Shown here: positions 1 to 8,175 of the stretch, piece after piece
How the letters are laid out: each line of letters begins with the position of its first letter
Numbering within the stretch: position 1 is the stretch's first letter
DNA from: Micromonospora_G sp044458865
GTDB taxonomy: Bacteria > Actinomycetota > Actinomycetes > Mycobacteriales > Micromonosporaceae
Length of the DNA stretch: 64,000 nt
Direction of reading: 5' to 3'
Assembly: GCF_044458865.1 (NCBI RefSeq)
Contig: NZ_JBITIH010000008.1
Location: 124,001-188,000 of the forward strand
The notes under the pieces: model-generated
What the model saw: only the letters and a program-made list of their open reading frames with translations
Told to the model about the DNA's origin: nothing
Database searches by the model: none
Position numbers and translations under genes: made by a program

Positions 1-427
1 CGAGCGGCACGCCGTAGCCGACCATGAAGAGCACGAGCAGCGAGGGAAGCCCCCGGAACAGCTCGATGTACCCGGTGGCGAACCAGCGGTACGGCCCCAC
101 CGACGAGAGCCGCATCAGCGCCAGCAGCAGCCCGGCTACGAGACCGAAGGCGAACGCCAGCAGCGTGTAGACGATGGTGTTGCGCAGCGCGACCGTGATC
201 GCCTCGGGGAACATGCTCGATGCGACGTCCAGCCGGAAGAACGCGTCGGCGAGGCGCCCCCAGTCGGCCGCCGCCACCACGGTGAGCACTACCAGGGTGA
301 AGACCAGGTAGCCGGCGAGCCGGCCCAGTCGCTGTCGCTGACGGCGGCCGAGCCGGCGCCGAGGGGTCGGCGGGACCGGGGCCGGTCGAGTCTCGGCCCC
401 GGTCGTCAACATCTGCGGATCTGCCAT
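1..427 (-). CDS. Amino-acid ABC transporter permease (C-terminus beyond left edge)
   Basis: Only the first 142 residues lie in the window. A basic N-terminal tail (to about residue 37) precedes a membrane segment (about 38-55) and a second one (about 85-107). The stretch ELFRGLPSLLVLF is the hallmark loop of HisM/GlnP-type polar amino-acid permeases (family knowledge). The ATG at 427 has GGGGAGG about 5 nt upstream. The substrate-binding protein lies 57 bp upstream on the same strand, so the two genes probably form an import operon whose ATPase is outside the window. Specificity cannot be read. Certain as a permease fragment of this family; the exact amino acid is unknown. Confidence 0.9.
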   Translation of the reverse strand, partial: MADPQMLTTGAETRPAPVPPTPRRRLGRRQRQRLGRLAGYLVFTLVVLTVVAAADWGRLADAFFRLDVASSMFPEAITVALRNTIVYTLLAFAFGLVAGLLLALMRLSSVGPYRWFATGYIELFRGLPSLLVLFMVGYGVPL

Positions 428-484
428 GCCTCCCCCAGTTCGCCCGGGGTGGCGCCCCGGGCGATGTCGTCACGTCGGACCTGG

Positions 485-1312
485 TCAGACCGCCGGCTTC
501 GCGCCGATCCACTGGGCGTAGATCTTGTCATAGCTGCCGTCGGCCCGCGCCTCGGAGAGCGCCTGGTTGATCGTCTCCAGCAACTTGGCGTTGCCCTTCT
601 TCACCGCGAGGCCGTACTGCTCGCCGGTGTTGAAGCCGCCCGCGACCACGACCTTGCCGGGGTTGGCCTTGACGTACTCGTTCCAGACCGGCAGGTCGCC
701 GACGGCGGCCTCGATCTGTCCGGTGGCCAACGCCTGCTGGGCGGCGGCGAGATCCTTGTAGGAGACCAGCTCGACCTTGAGTCCCTGCGTCTGGATCTGC
801 TGCTTGACGTAGTCCTCACCGGTTGTCGCACCCTGCACGCCGACGCGCTTGCCGGCCAGGTCGGCGAGGGTCTTGTACGACTTGCCGACCGACACCGCCA
901 GGGCCTGGGTGGCGTCGAAGTACGGGTCGGAGAAGTCGAGCACCTTCTTGCGCTCGTCGGTGATGGTCATGCCGGCGGCGGCGACGTCGCACTTGCCGGC
1001 GTTGAGGTCGGCCCCGGACTTGATGCCCTCGAACGGGGTGTCGACGATCGTCTGGGTGAGGCCGAGCTTCTTTGCGGCGAGGTCGACGATGTCGACGTCG
1101 AAACCGACCACGGTGCCGCTGGCGTCCTTCGACTGGAACGGTGAGTACGGCAGGTGGGTGCAGGTGGTGAGCTTGCCGGACGCGACGACCTTGACACCGT
1201 CGGCGGTGGTGCTGCCGGTGTCCTCCTTCGCGCAGCCGACCAGTCCGGTGACCGTCAGCATCGCGCCCATGGCCAGTGCCGCACCACGCCGTGCACCTTG
1301 AAGCTTCGCCAT
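485..1312 (-). CDS. Amino-acid ABC transporter substrate-binding lipoprotein
   Basis: This 275-residue extracytoplasmic solute-binding protein has a short basic N-terminus, a hydrophobic stretch and the lipobox LVGC with the lipidated Cys at residue 27. The body matches SBP_bac_3: PYSPFQ and GFDVDIVDLAAKKLG near the front, GKCDVAAAGMTITDERK in the middle, and GVQGATTGEDY and AVGDLPVWNEY in the second lobe. It should capture a polar amino acid outside the membrane and pass it to the permease encoded downstream. The start ATG has GGGGAGGGA at good spacing. Upstream, CCTATAGG at 1350-1357 sits in a likely promoter region. The ligand is not predictable from sequence. Confidence 0.93.
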   Translation of the reverse strand: MAKLQGARRGAALAMGAMLTVTGLVGCAKEDTGSTTADGVKVVASGKLTTCTHLPYSPFQSKDASGTVVGFDVDIVDLAAKKLGLTQTIVDTPFEGIKSGADLNAGKCDVAAAGMTITDERKKVLDFSDPYFDATQALAVSVGKSYKTLADLAGKRVGVQGATTGEDYVKQQIQTQGLKVELVSYKDLAAAQQALATGQIEAAVGDLPVWNEYVKANPGKVVVAGGFNTGEQYGLAVKKGNAKLLETINQALSEARADGSYDKIYAQWIGAKPAV

Positions 1313-1573
1313 CCGCGTTCCCTCCCCAGGGCAAGCAATCTGTATGTTCCCTATAGGTTAAGCCAGGATCTATCGGCGCCGGTGTTCGGGGGCAGGTCAT
1401 GCTCCGTTCACCAGCCCCTATGGGTAACACACCCGGTTCCGGCCCGCTGGCCCGGCCGCCGTCGATGGGTGGGGACGACACGGCACCGAGTCCCACCGAT
1501 GCGATGCGGGAACACCTGCGCGAAGCCGGCAGCCATCCGAATCCGGCACCGGTGCAGGACGAACGGGGGCGAC

Positions 1574-1741
1574 ATGACTCTCACCCAGCGAGCGCTGAAC
1601 CGGGCCACACTCGGCCGCCAACTGCTGCTGCGACGTGAACCCCTGGACGTCGCGGACGCCGTACGTCGTGTCGTGGCCCTCCAGGCGCAGCAGCCGGGGC
1701 GCCGAGGTCCGTCTCCTGCCGGGCTGAGCGGTCCACTTTAG
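1574..1741 (+). pseudogene. Remnant of a winged-helix DNA-binding (HTH_42/AlkZ-like) gene
   Basis: A 55-codon open frame begins MTLTQRALNRATLGRQLLL and continues through LDVADAVRRVVALQAQQP, the characteristic opening of actinobacterial HTH_42 (YcaQ/AlkZ-like) proteins of roughly 350-400 residues (recalled, not searched). Family resemblance stops after LQAQQP, where the usual PYxALWxRL segment would follow. The frame then ends after 16 unrelated codons, just before the exporter gene. I read it as the 5' end of a gene whose remainder was deleted. A short functional peptide is possible but unlikely. Confidence 0.55.
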
Positions 1742-1788
1742 CTAGCCTGCAAGACACTAACCGCGCGACGTAGTCAGTGGGAGGTCTG

Positions 1789-2841
1789 GTGGGACACGCA
1801 ACCGGCGACGCGGTCGTCGTCGCGGAGGGACTGCGGAAGAGATTCGGCAACACCCAGGCCCTCGCCGGCCTCGACCTGGCCATCCCCGCCGGCACCGTCT
1901 ACGGACTGCTCGGCCCGAACGGCGCGGGCAAGAGCACCGCGATCCGGATCTTCGCCACGTTGACCCGGCCGGACGCCGGCCGGGCTCTCGTCGCCGGCCA
2001 CGACGTGGTCCGGGAGGCGGTGAAGGTACGTCACCGGATCGGCCTCGCCGGACAGTACGCGGCTCTCGACGAGGGACTGACCGGCCGGGAGAACCTTCAG
2101 ATCTTCGGCCGGCTCTTCCACCTCACCGGACGCACCGCCAAGCGTCGCGCCGACGACCTGCTCCACCGGTTCGACCTCGGACACGCCGCCGACCGGCTGG
2201 TCCGGACCTACTCCGGCGGCATGCGCCGACGACTCGACCTGATCTCCAGCCTGATCGTCTCCCCCGCCGTGCTCTTCCTGGACGAACCCACCACCGGACT
2301 CGACCCCCGCAGCCGCAACGAGATCTGGCGGACCATCCGCGAACTGGTCGTCGACGGCATGACCGTCCTGCTCACCACCCAGTACCTGGACGAGGCGGAC
2401 CAGTTGGCGCAGCACATCGCGGTGATCGACCACGGTCGGGTGGTCACCTCGGGCAGCCCGGACGCGCTCAAGGCCGAACTCGGCGGCCGGATCGACGTGG
2501 TCGTCCGTACCCCGGCCGAACTCGACTCCACCGCGTCGATCCTGGCCCGACTGGCCGGGGCCGAGCCGAACATCGACCCCGACCGACGGCTGCTGAGCGT
2601 GCCGATCGGTGCCGACACCCTGACCCTGCCCTCGGTGGTGCGCCTGCTGGACCAGGCCGGCGTCGACCCGGAGGACGTCGCCGTACGCCGCCCCACCCTG
2701 GACGAGGTCTTCCTGCGGCTCACCGCCAAGGCAGAACCCGCCAAGGCCGAGCCTGCCAAGGCAGAACCCGCCGAAGCGGAACCCGACGCGTCGACCACCC
2801 GGCGGAGCGCCACCACCACCCGTAAGGAGACCGTCGGATGA
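1789..2841 (+). CDS. DrrA-type drug-exporter ABC ATPase
   Basis: ATP-binding subunit of an ABC-2 exporter, 350 residues. Visible motifs: Walker A GPNGAGKST (about 42-50), signature YSGGMRRRLDL, Walker B LFLDEPTTGLDP, and the switch region TTQYLDEADQLA. The C-terminal DrrA domain ends in a KAEPA-repeat tail. Length and layout fit the daunorubicin-resistance DrrA family. GTG 1789 is preferred because GGGAGG lies just before it; GTG 1777 is in frame but lacks a ribosome site. The permease gene follows with a 4-bp ATGA overlap, so the two are translationally coupled. Substrate unknown; no biosynthetic cluster is adjacent. Confidence 0.92.
   Translation: MGHATGDAVVVAEGLRKRFGNTQALAGLDLAIPAGTVYGLLGPNGAGKSTAIRIFATLTRPDAGRALVAGHDVVREAVKVRHRIGLAGQYAALDEGLTGRENLQIFGRLFHLTGRTAKRRADDLLHRFDLGHAADRLVRTYSGGMRRRLDLISSLIVSPAVLFLDEPTTGLDPRSRNEIWRTIRELVVDGMTVLLTTQYLDEADQLAQHIAVIDHGRVVTSGSPDALKAELGGRIDVVVRTPAELDSTASILARLAGAEPNIDPDRRLLSVPIGADTLTLPSVVRLLDQAGVDPEDVAVRRPTLDEVFLRLTAKAEPAKAEPAKAEPAEAEPDASTTRRSATTTRKETVG
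2728..2787 (+). repeat. 15-bp in-frame tandem repeat (KAEPA x about 4)
   Basis: Four imperfect copies of a 15-bp unit (AAGGCAGAACCCGCC and variants) encode K/E-A-E-P-A/D near the C-terminus of the ATPase. Copies one and three are identical. The array lies after the conserved domain, so copy number could vary without hurting the enzyme. Confidence 0.9.
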
Positions 2842-3680
2842 CCACGATCAGCACCGGTGTGCCGGACGGTCACGGCCTCGCCCGGCTGCGGTGGCGGGTC
2901 GGCGACGTCCTGACCATCGGGTACCGCAACCTGCTCCAGCTCAAGCACGCCCCGGGCCAGATCATCGGTACGCTCGTCTTTCCGCTGGCCGCCGTGGTGC
3001 TCTTCGGATACGTCTTCGGCAGCGCCATCCCGGTCGGCGACGGGGGCAACTACAGGGCGTACCTGATGCCCGGCCTGTTCGTGATGTCGACGGTGACCAC
3101 GCTGGTCACCGCGATGATCACCATTGCCAGTGACAGCGACCGGGGGGTGATGGACCGGTTCCGTTCCATGCCCGCCTCACGTTCCTCGATCCTGCTCGGA
3201 CAGACCGGCGCCGACCTGCTGGTCAACGCGGTGACCCTGCTGGTCATGGCCGGTGCCGGGCTGCTCGTCGGCTGGCGGGTGCAGACTGGCCCCGGCCCCG
3301 CACTGGGCGCCTTCGGGCTGCTGATGCTGCTCCAGTTCGCGGTCTCCTGGGTCGGCATCTTCCTCGGCACGGTCTTCCGGAACGTGCAGACGGCGGCAAA
3401 ACTCGGCCCGCTCGTCATGCCGGTCACGATGATCTCGAACGTCTTCGTGCCGACCTCGGGGATGCCCACCGTGCTGCGTACGGTCGCCGACTGGAACCCG
3501 GTGAGCGCCGCCGCGGGCGCCTGCCGGCAGCTCTTCGGCAACCAGTCGGCGACGGTCAGCCCGGTCGACCCCGCCTGGCCGGTCGCGCATCCGGTCGCGG
3601 CGACCATCGGCTGGTCCGTGCTGCTGGTGGTGGTCTTCATGCCGCTTGCCATCCGGCGCTTCGACAGCGGCCCGCACTGA
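2838..3680 (+). CDS. DrrB-type ABC-2 exporter permease
   Basis: Membrane partner of the preceding ATPase, 280 residues with about six hydrophobic segments. The first begins near LVFPLAAVVLFGYVFG, a typical DrrB opening, and the last is SVLLVVVFMPLAIRRF. The ABC-2 signature region around FRNVQTAAKLGPLVMP and FVPTSGMPTVLR is present. The ATG overlaps the ATPase stop (ATGA), with AAGGAGA upstream. Together the pair should expel a hydrophobic compound. The gene ends 23 bp before a convergent sulfotransferase gene. Confidence 0.92.
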   Translation: MTTISTGVPDGHGLARLRWRVGDVLTIGYRNLLQLKHAPGQIIGTLVFPLAAVVLFGYVFGSAIPVGDGGNYRAYLMPGLFVMSTVTTLVTAMITIASDSDRGVMDRFRSMPASRSSILLGQTGADLLVNAVTLLVMAGAGLLVGWRVQTGPGPALGAFGLLMLLQFAVSWVGIFLGTVFRNVQTAAKLGPLVMPVTMISNVFVPTSGMPTVLRTVADWNPVSAAAGACRQLFGNQSATVSPVDPAWPVAHPVAATIGWSVLLVVVFMPLAIRRFDSGPH

Positions 3681-3703
3681 CCGCCACTCCGACGGGTCGG
3701 ACC

Positions 3704-4618
3704 CTACGAGATGGCGTAGCCCCACTCGGCCAGCGGCTTCTCCAACACCCGCTCCATCGCGCCGAGCTGGACCGGGGTGAGTTCGTCGCGGTACGCGGCG
3801 GCCCGCCCCGGTGGGAAGTCGTACCGGGCGAAGCCCTTCTCGAAGGCCGGTGACCATTCCAGGCCGAGGAAGTCGAGCATCCGGGCGACCTGCTCACGCG
3901 GCTGCGCGACGAGATCCTCGTACCGGACGTCGAGCCACTGGTCCCCCGGGTGACGCAGCCGGGCCTCGGTGAACGCCTCCATCAGCATCTTCCAGCCCAG
4001 CGCGGCGAGCACCTGGAAGGAACGACCGGACTCGGCCCACTCCTCCCGCAGGTCCGCCGGGAGCGGACCGTAGATCCAGTTGTCCGGCCCGCGCCACCCG
4101 TCCCACCAGCCCATCTGGAGCCAGGAGTTGGCCACCGCGCGGCCGTCGCGGACCACGTTCACCACCCGCAGGTCGGGGTACGCGGCGTGCAGCAGCCCGG
4201 TACGCGGCCACCCGGTGACATGCTGGATCAGTTGCTCGCAGCCCTGCCGGGCGATCCGCTGGTCGAAGAAGGCACGCAGTCGCCGGGCCACGAACGGGGT
4301 CAGGTCCTCGGCGAGCAGGTCCCGGCACGGCCGGGAGAACCCGGCGAGCACCTGCCGGTCGAGAAGGTGGTACGCCTCCGACGGCGCCACCCGCAGCCGA
4401 CCCCGTTCCAGCAACCGGCGGCTGTGCCGCAGCGACGTCATCCCCACCGGACGCGGCGCCGAACGGCGGTAGAGCGTGCCGTTGAACCGGCCCTTCGGGT
4501 TCAGCCGGGAGAGCTTGTCGTCGAGTCCGGAAACGAAGCCGACCCCCGGGTGCCGGGAGAGCAGTTCCTGGACCAGGGTCGAACCGCACCGGCCGGTGCC
4601 CACCACCAGTGAGAGCAT
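3704..4618 (-). CDS. Sulfotransferase-family protein 1
   Basis: A 304-residue protein of the PAPS-dependent sulfotransferase fold. The 5'-phosphosulfate loop is VVGTGRCGSTLVQELL at the N-terminus, and the 3'-phosphate region is VVNVVRDGRAVANSW near residue 150. It has no signal peptide, so it should act in the cytoplasm on an activated sugar or lipid-linked glycan. It is the third gene of a three-gene operon (GT4 - sulfotransferase - sulfotransferase), 3 bp after its neighbour, with GGAAGG before the ATG. Acceptor unknown. Some family members have uncertain activity, so sulfation is an inference from fold and context. Confidence 0.85.
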   Translation of the reverse strand: MLSLVVGTGRCGSTLVQELLSRHPGVGFVSGLDDKLSRLNPKGRFNGTLYRRSAPRPVGMTSLRHSRRLLERGRLRVAPSEAYHLLDRQVLAGFSRPCRDLLAEDLTPFVARRLRAFFDQRIARQGCEQLIQHVTGWPRTGLLHAAYPDLRVVNVVRDGRAVANSWLQMGWWDGWRGPDNWIYGPLPADLREEWAESGRSFQVLAALGWKMLMEAFTEARLRHPGDQWLDVRYEDLVAQPREQVARMLDFLGLEWSPAFEKGFARYDFPPGRAAAYRDELTPVQLGAMERVLEKPLAEWGYAIS

Positions 4619-4621
4619 CGT

Positions 4622-5662
4622 TCAGCCTTCCTGCCCGGCGACGGGTGACGAGGGGACGACGGTCGACCCGGGATCACCGGTCGACACGCTATCGGCGGCC
4701 ATGGTGGCCGGTCGGCGCAGTGGGTAGCCGAACCGGCGCAGGACCGGCCCGGTCAGTGCCGTCACCACGGCGTACCCGCGGGCGGAGAGCCCGGTGACCC
4801 ATTCGGTGTCGGCGACCACGTCGACCACACCGGTCCGGTGCCGCGACGGGTTGCCGGCGACCGAGTGGGTGGGCGCCAGGCGAACCATGTTTGGGCTCGG
4901 GAAGGGCAGCTCACCCGGGGTGGCACCGACGAAGCGGACGATCCGGGCGGTGGTGGTGGCGGGGTCCGCGACGAAGTCCTCGTACCGCACCCGGAGGTAA
5001 CGGTCCGGGCCAGCTTCGGGCCGGTTCCCCGTGCCCCAGAGTCGTACGGTCGCGGTGTTCCACACCAGCCAGAGCAGGGCGGCCTTCCAGACCGGTGGAC
5101 GGCTCATCAACCGGTCGTCGGCGCCACCGTCGAGGGCCCGGCGACGGCGCCAGGAGAAGGCGGTGGCGCGCGGGTCGCGGACCACGTGCAGGACGTACAG
5201 GTCGACGCCGGACAGGCTGCCGAGCAGTGCCCCGTACGGGGGCAGCTTGGACGAGTCGACGATGACACCGGGCTGGTCGTGCTCGGGAAACGCGTGCTCG
5301 GCGACCGAGGCGTAGAGCCGGGCCAGGTGTGTGTCGTCCGGGTGACCGGGGACCGGCGGCCGGCCCCGGCGGTGACGGCGCAACAGCGCGGGCAGTCCGC
5401 GCAGTCGCAGTCGCGTCGCCAGCCGACCCGCGATCGCTGCCGGTTCCGCCTCCGGCAGGTCGGCCAGCACCTTGCTCCACAACGGACAGTTCCCGATCGG
5501 CACGCCGCAGCCGCAGGGACGGTTCTCCACGATGCCGCGCCGCCACAGGTAACGCAGCTCGCCCGCGGCGAGGAACCCCGGTAGCTGGCCCAGCACCGTG
5601 GTGACCAGGGTGCTGCCGCTGCGGCCACTGCCGGCGAGATAGAGCACCCGGGCCGCGCTCAT
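4622..5662 (-). CDS. Sulfotransferase-family protein 2
   Basis: A 346-residue sulfotransferase-fold protein. The 5'-PSB loop is LAGSGRSGSTLVTTVLG directly after the start, and the 3'-PB segment is HVVRDPRATAFSWRRRRAL near residue 165. A Cys-rich insert (CGCGVPIGNCPLW, about 51-63) could bind a metal. The ATG overlaps the glycosyltransferase stop by 4 bp (ATGA), which ties its translation to that gene. Likely cytosolic; acceptor unknown, but the link with a GT4 enzyme points to a glycan. It belongs to a different sequence group from the neighbour downstream, so the two probably modify different positions. Confidence 0.85.
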   Translation of the reverse strand: MSAARVLYLAGSGRSGSTLVTTVLGQLPGFLAAGELRYLWRRGIVENRPCGCGVPIGNCPLWSKVLADLPEAEPAAIAGRLATRLRLRGLPALLRRHRRGRPPVPGHPDDTHLARLYASVAEHAFPEHDQPGVIVDSSKLPPYGALLGSLSGVDLYVLHVVRDPRATAFSWRRRRALDGGADDRLMSRPPVWKAALLWLVWNTATVRLWGTGNRPEAGPDRYLRVRYEDFVADPATTTARIVRFVGATPGELPFPSPNMVRLAPTHSVAGNPSRHRTGVVDVVADTEWVTGLSARGYAVVTALTGPVLRRFGYPLRRPATMAADSVSTGDPGSTVVPSSPVAGQEG

Positions 5663-6942
5663 CGGGCCACTCCCCCACCGACGGTCACGGGCGCTCCCCG
5701 CCGACGCCTCGGCACCGCCGTCGCCGCCTCGGCGTACAGCTCGCGAATCCGGCTCAGGTGCAGCTCCGGCGCGAAGTCCCGAGCCACCTTCGCCCGCCCC
5801 GCCTGCCCCATCCGGTGTGCCCGTTCCGGGTCGGCCAGGAGCGTGCGCAGCGCCTCGGCCAGTGGCCCGGCCTGGTCGGCGGGGACGATCTCACCGTCCA
5901 CGCCGGGAGCGACCAGCTCGGGCAGGCCGCCCAGGTCGGTGGCGACCACCGGCACGCCACAGGCGAACGCCTCCAGCACCGCCATCGGCTGGTTCTCGTG
6001 CCAACGTGACGGCACCGCGACCACCGCCGCCGCCCGGACCAGGTCGTGCAGCCGCGACTTGTCGAGCCGGCCGTGGAAACGGATCCGGCCGGGGACGAGA
6101 CGCGCGGCGAGCGCCTCCAACGCCGGTCGGGCCGGGCCGTCGCCGGCGATGTCGACGGGCACCCCGTCCGGCAGCGCGGCCACCGCCTCGACCAGCACGT
6201 CGACGCCCTTCTCGGGGGCCAGCCGGCCGGCGAAGACGACCCCGCCACCGGGTTCGGCCTTGGCCGCCACGCCGGTCAGGTCGACGAAGTGGTTCACCAC
6301 CCGCACCCGATCCGGGAAGACACCGGCGCGACGCATCACGTCGGCCAGAAATTCACTCGGGCTGACGAAGACCTGCACCGGGTCGTACGCGCCCAACTCC
6401 CGGTGCAGCCAGGACTCGACCGCGAGCAGCGCGCTACGGGAGAACGAACCGTCCTTGCACCGGCGCCGGGCCGCCTGCAACGGGCCGTCGGTGACGCACG
6501 CCTGACACGGGCGCCCCTGGTCGAGGAGCTGGTAGCTCGGGCAGGCGAGTTTGTAGTCGTGCATGGTGAGCACGCACGGTACGCCAGCCGACCGGGCCGC
6601 CGCGAGCACGGACGGGGAGAGCTGGTGGTAGATGTTGTGCAGGTGCAGCACGTCCGGCTGAAAGTCGTCGATGACCCGGGCCAGCCCGCGTCGGCTCGTC
6701 GGGGACCAGAGCATCCGACCGGCCGCGACCGCCCGGGGGCGCAGCCCGCTCGGCGCCGGCTCCAACTCCACCTCGGCCGGGAAGTGGGCGGCGTACGGCA
6801 GCGGCGACTCGTTCTCCGGATGCGTCATCCCGAAGGAGGCGACCGTGTCGCCGGACGCCTCCTGTAGTGCCGCGAGGTCGAGCAGGTAGCCCTCGGCACC
6901 GCCACGGCGGTAGAGGAACTTGTTCACATGCAGCACGCGCAT
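5659..6942 (-). CDS. GT4-family glycosyltransferase
   Basis: Retaining GT-B glycosyltransferase, 427 residues. The N-terminal domain opens MRVLHVNKFLYRRGGAEGYL (GG acceptor loop). A Cys-rich segment (YKLACPSYQLL, CQAC, RRCKDGS) is typical of a GT4 subgroup. The C-terminal nucleotide-sugar domain has VVFAGRLAPEKGVDVLVEA and EAFACGVPVVATDLGGLPELV, the E-x7-E site. The open frame extends to 7602, but that extension is low-complexity and lacks family similarity, so ATG 6942 is chosen; its Shine-Dalgarno is weak. First gene of the leftward operon with two sulfotransferases. Donor and acceptor unknown. Confidence 0.92.
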   Translation of the reverse strand: MRVLHVNKFLYRRGGAEGYLLDLAALQEASGDTVASFGMTHPENESPLPYAAHFPAEVELEPAPSGLRPRAVAAGRMLWSPTSRRGLARVIDDFQPDVLHLHNIYHQLSPSVLAAARSAGVPCVLTMHDYKLACPSYQLLDQGRPCQACVTDGPLQAARRRCKDGSFSRSALLAVESWLHRELGAYDPVQVFVSPSEFLADVMRRAGVFPDRVRVVNHFVDLTGVAAKAEPGGGVVFAGRLAPEKGVDVLVEAVAALPDGVPVDIAGDGPARPALEALAARLVPGRIRFHGRLDKSRLHDLVRAAAVVAVPSRWHENQPMAVLEAFACGVPVVATDLGGLPELVAPGVDGEIVPADQAGPLAEALRTLLADPERAHRMGQAGRAKVARDFAPELHLSRIRELYAEAATAVPRRRRGAPVTVGGGVAR

Positions 6943-7203
6943 CGAATCGGCCCGCTCACGTCGATCGGGCGAACCCGGCCCGGAGTTGGAGATCGGCGCC
7001 TGCCTGCTCCGACCAGGGCTCACCGTATGCAGGGCGGGTCGGGGAGTCCAGTTCACCCCCCTCATGTGCCTGAACGGATGATCTTTATGTGCCCGTACGG
7101 CCCGCAGCCTGGCGACCCGCCATGATCTCCCGATAACCTGGCTCCGCCGCCGGCCACGCCCCGCTTTCCGCAGGGCAGCGCTGGTGCCCGAGCGAGGAGG
7201 ACC
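6943..7203 (-). promoter_or_regulatory. Divergent promoter region between the two sulfotransferase operons
   Basis: This 261-bp spacer separates the leftward GT4 operon from the rightward operon. Most of it is GC-rich. A locally AT-richer patch around 7070-7100 is the likeliest site for promoter elements. I see no clear palindrome. Direction of individual promoters is inferred only from the divergent gene layout. Confidence 0.4.
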
Positions 7204-8175
7204 GTGGCAGCCGACGACGAACTCTCCGCGTTCGCGTACACCGCCCGGCGGGTCAGGCGGCATCTGCGCTGGGCCCGTACCGAGGGGATCGGGCGGCTGA
7301 TCGAGGAGGACCGACTCGATCCGGTCGACCGGATCGGCACCGCCCTGGCGAAGTGGCGCTGGCGGCGGCGGGCCGGTCGAGCGCCCGGCTCGGCGATGCC
7401 GGTCTACCTGGTCGGGCTGCAACGCTCTGGCACGAACATGCTGGTCCGGGGGCTGGACTCGGCGCCCGAGGTCGAGGTACGCAACGAGAACGACCGCACC
7501 CTGTTCCACCGCTTCCAGCTCCGGCCGGACGATGTACTCACCGCCACGGTGCTCCGCAGTCGACACGCGTACGTCCTGGTCAAACCGCTCTGCGAGAGTC
7601 ACCGGGTGGACGAGTTACTGGCCCTGCCCGGGCTTGCTCCGGGGCGGGCGATCTGGGCCTACCGGGACGTCGACGACCGGGCCCGGTCGGAGGTCGCCAA
7701 GTTCGGCGACGCCAACCTGCGGGCGCTGCGCGCGATCGCCGACGGCAGCATCGGCGGGCGGTGGCAGGGGCAGCGGCTCGACGACGCGACGGTCGAGCTG
7801 ATCCGCTCCCACTCCCCGCAGCGGTTGGATCCGCACAGCGGTGCCGCGCTCTTCTGGTACGTACGCAACTCGCTCTTCTTCCGGCTCGGCCTGGACCGAC
7901 GCGACGACGTCCTGCTCTGCCGGTACGACACACTGGTCGCCGAACCGGCGGCGCAGATCCGCCGACTCTGCGACTTCCTCGACTTCCCCTACCACCCTCG
8001 GCTGCACGCGCACATCGCCCCACGCGAGTCGCACGGCGCCGGGCCGGCCGGGGCGGCCCGACCGGCGTTGCCGATCGACCCCGGGGTCCGGTCCCGCTGC
8101 GACGAGCTGGCCGACCGGCTCGCCCGCGTCGCGGCGGACGAACCCTCCGAGCAGAAGGCGGCCGACCGTGGCTGA
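7204..8175 (+). CDS. Sulfotransferase-family protein 3
   Basis: A 323-residue protein with a charged N-terminal extension of about 60 residues and the PAPS loop VYLVGLQRSGTNMLVRGL near residue 65. The second phosphate-binding region (WAYRDVDDRARSEVAKFG) departs from the usual RDPRD pattern, so PAPS affinity or activity may differ. A C-terminal helix region LVAEPAAQIRRLCDFLDFPY is typical of the family. GTG start with GAGGAGG 5 nt upstream. The stop overlaps the next gene by 8 bp. It opens a three-gene operon with another sulfotransferase and a glycoside hydrolase. Family membership is confident; catalysis less so. Confidence 0.82.
   Translation: MAADDELSAFAYTARRVRRHLRWARTEGIGRLIEEDRLDPVDRIGTALAKWRWRRRAGRAPGSAMPVYLVGLQRSGTNMLVRGLDSAPEVEVRNENDRTLFHRFQLRPDDVLTATVLRSRHAYVLVKPLCESHRVDELLALPGLAPGRAIWAYRDVDDRARSEVAKFGDANLRALRAIADGSIGGRWQGQRLDDATVELIRSHSPQRLDPHSGAALFWYVRNSLFFRLGLDRRDDVLLCRYDTLVAEPAAQIRRLCDFLDFPYHPRLHAHIAPRESHGAGPAGAARPALPIDPGVRSRCDELADRLARVAADEPSEQKAADRG

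Noticed and set aside
1350..1357. CCTATAGG as a second copy of the GntR operator
   Set aside because: Only the 8-bp core matches ATCCTATAGGAT, and the flanks differ. It more likely belongs to the amino-acid transporter promoter.
6943..7602. A 220-codon N-terminal extension of the GT4 glycosyltransferase in the same frame
   Set aside because: The sequence is Arg/Pro-rich, shows no family similarity, and overlaps the start of the divergent sulfotransferase gene. The canonical glycosyltransferase opening begins at ATG 6942.
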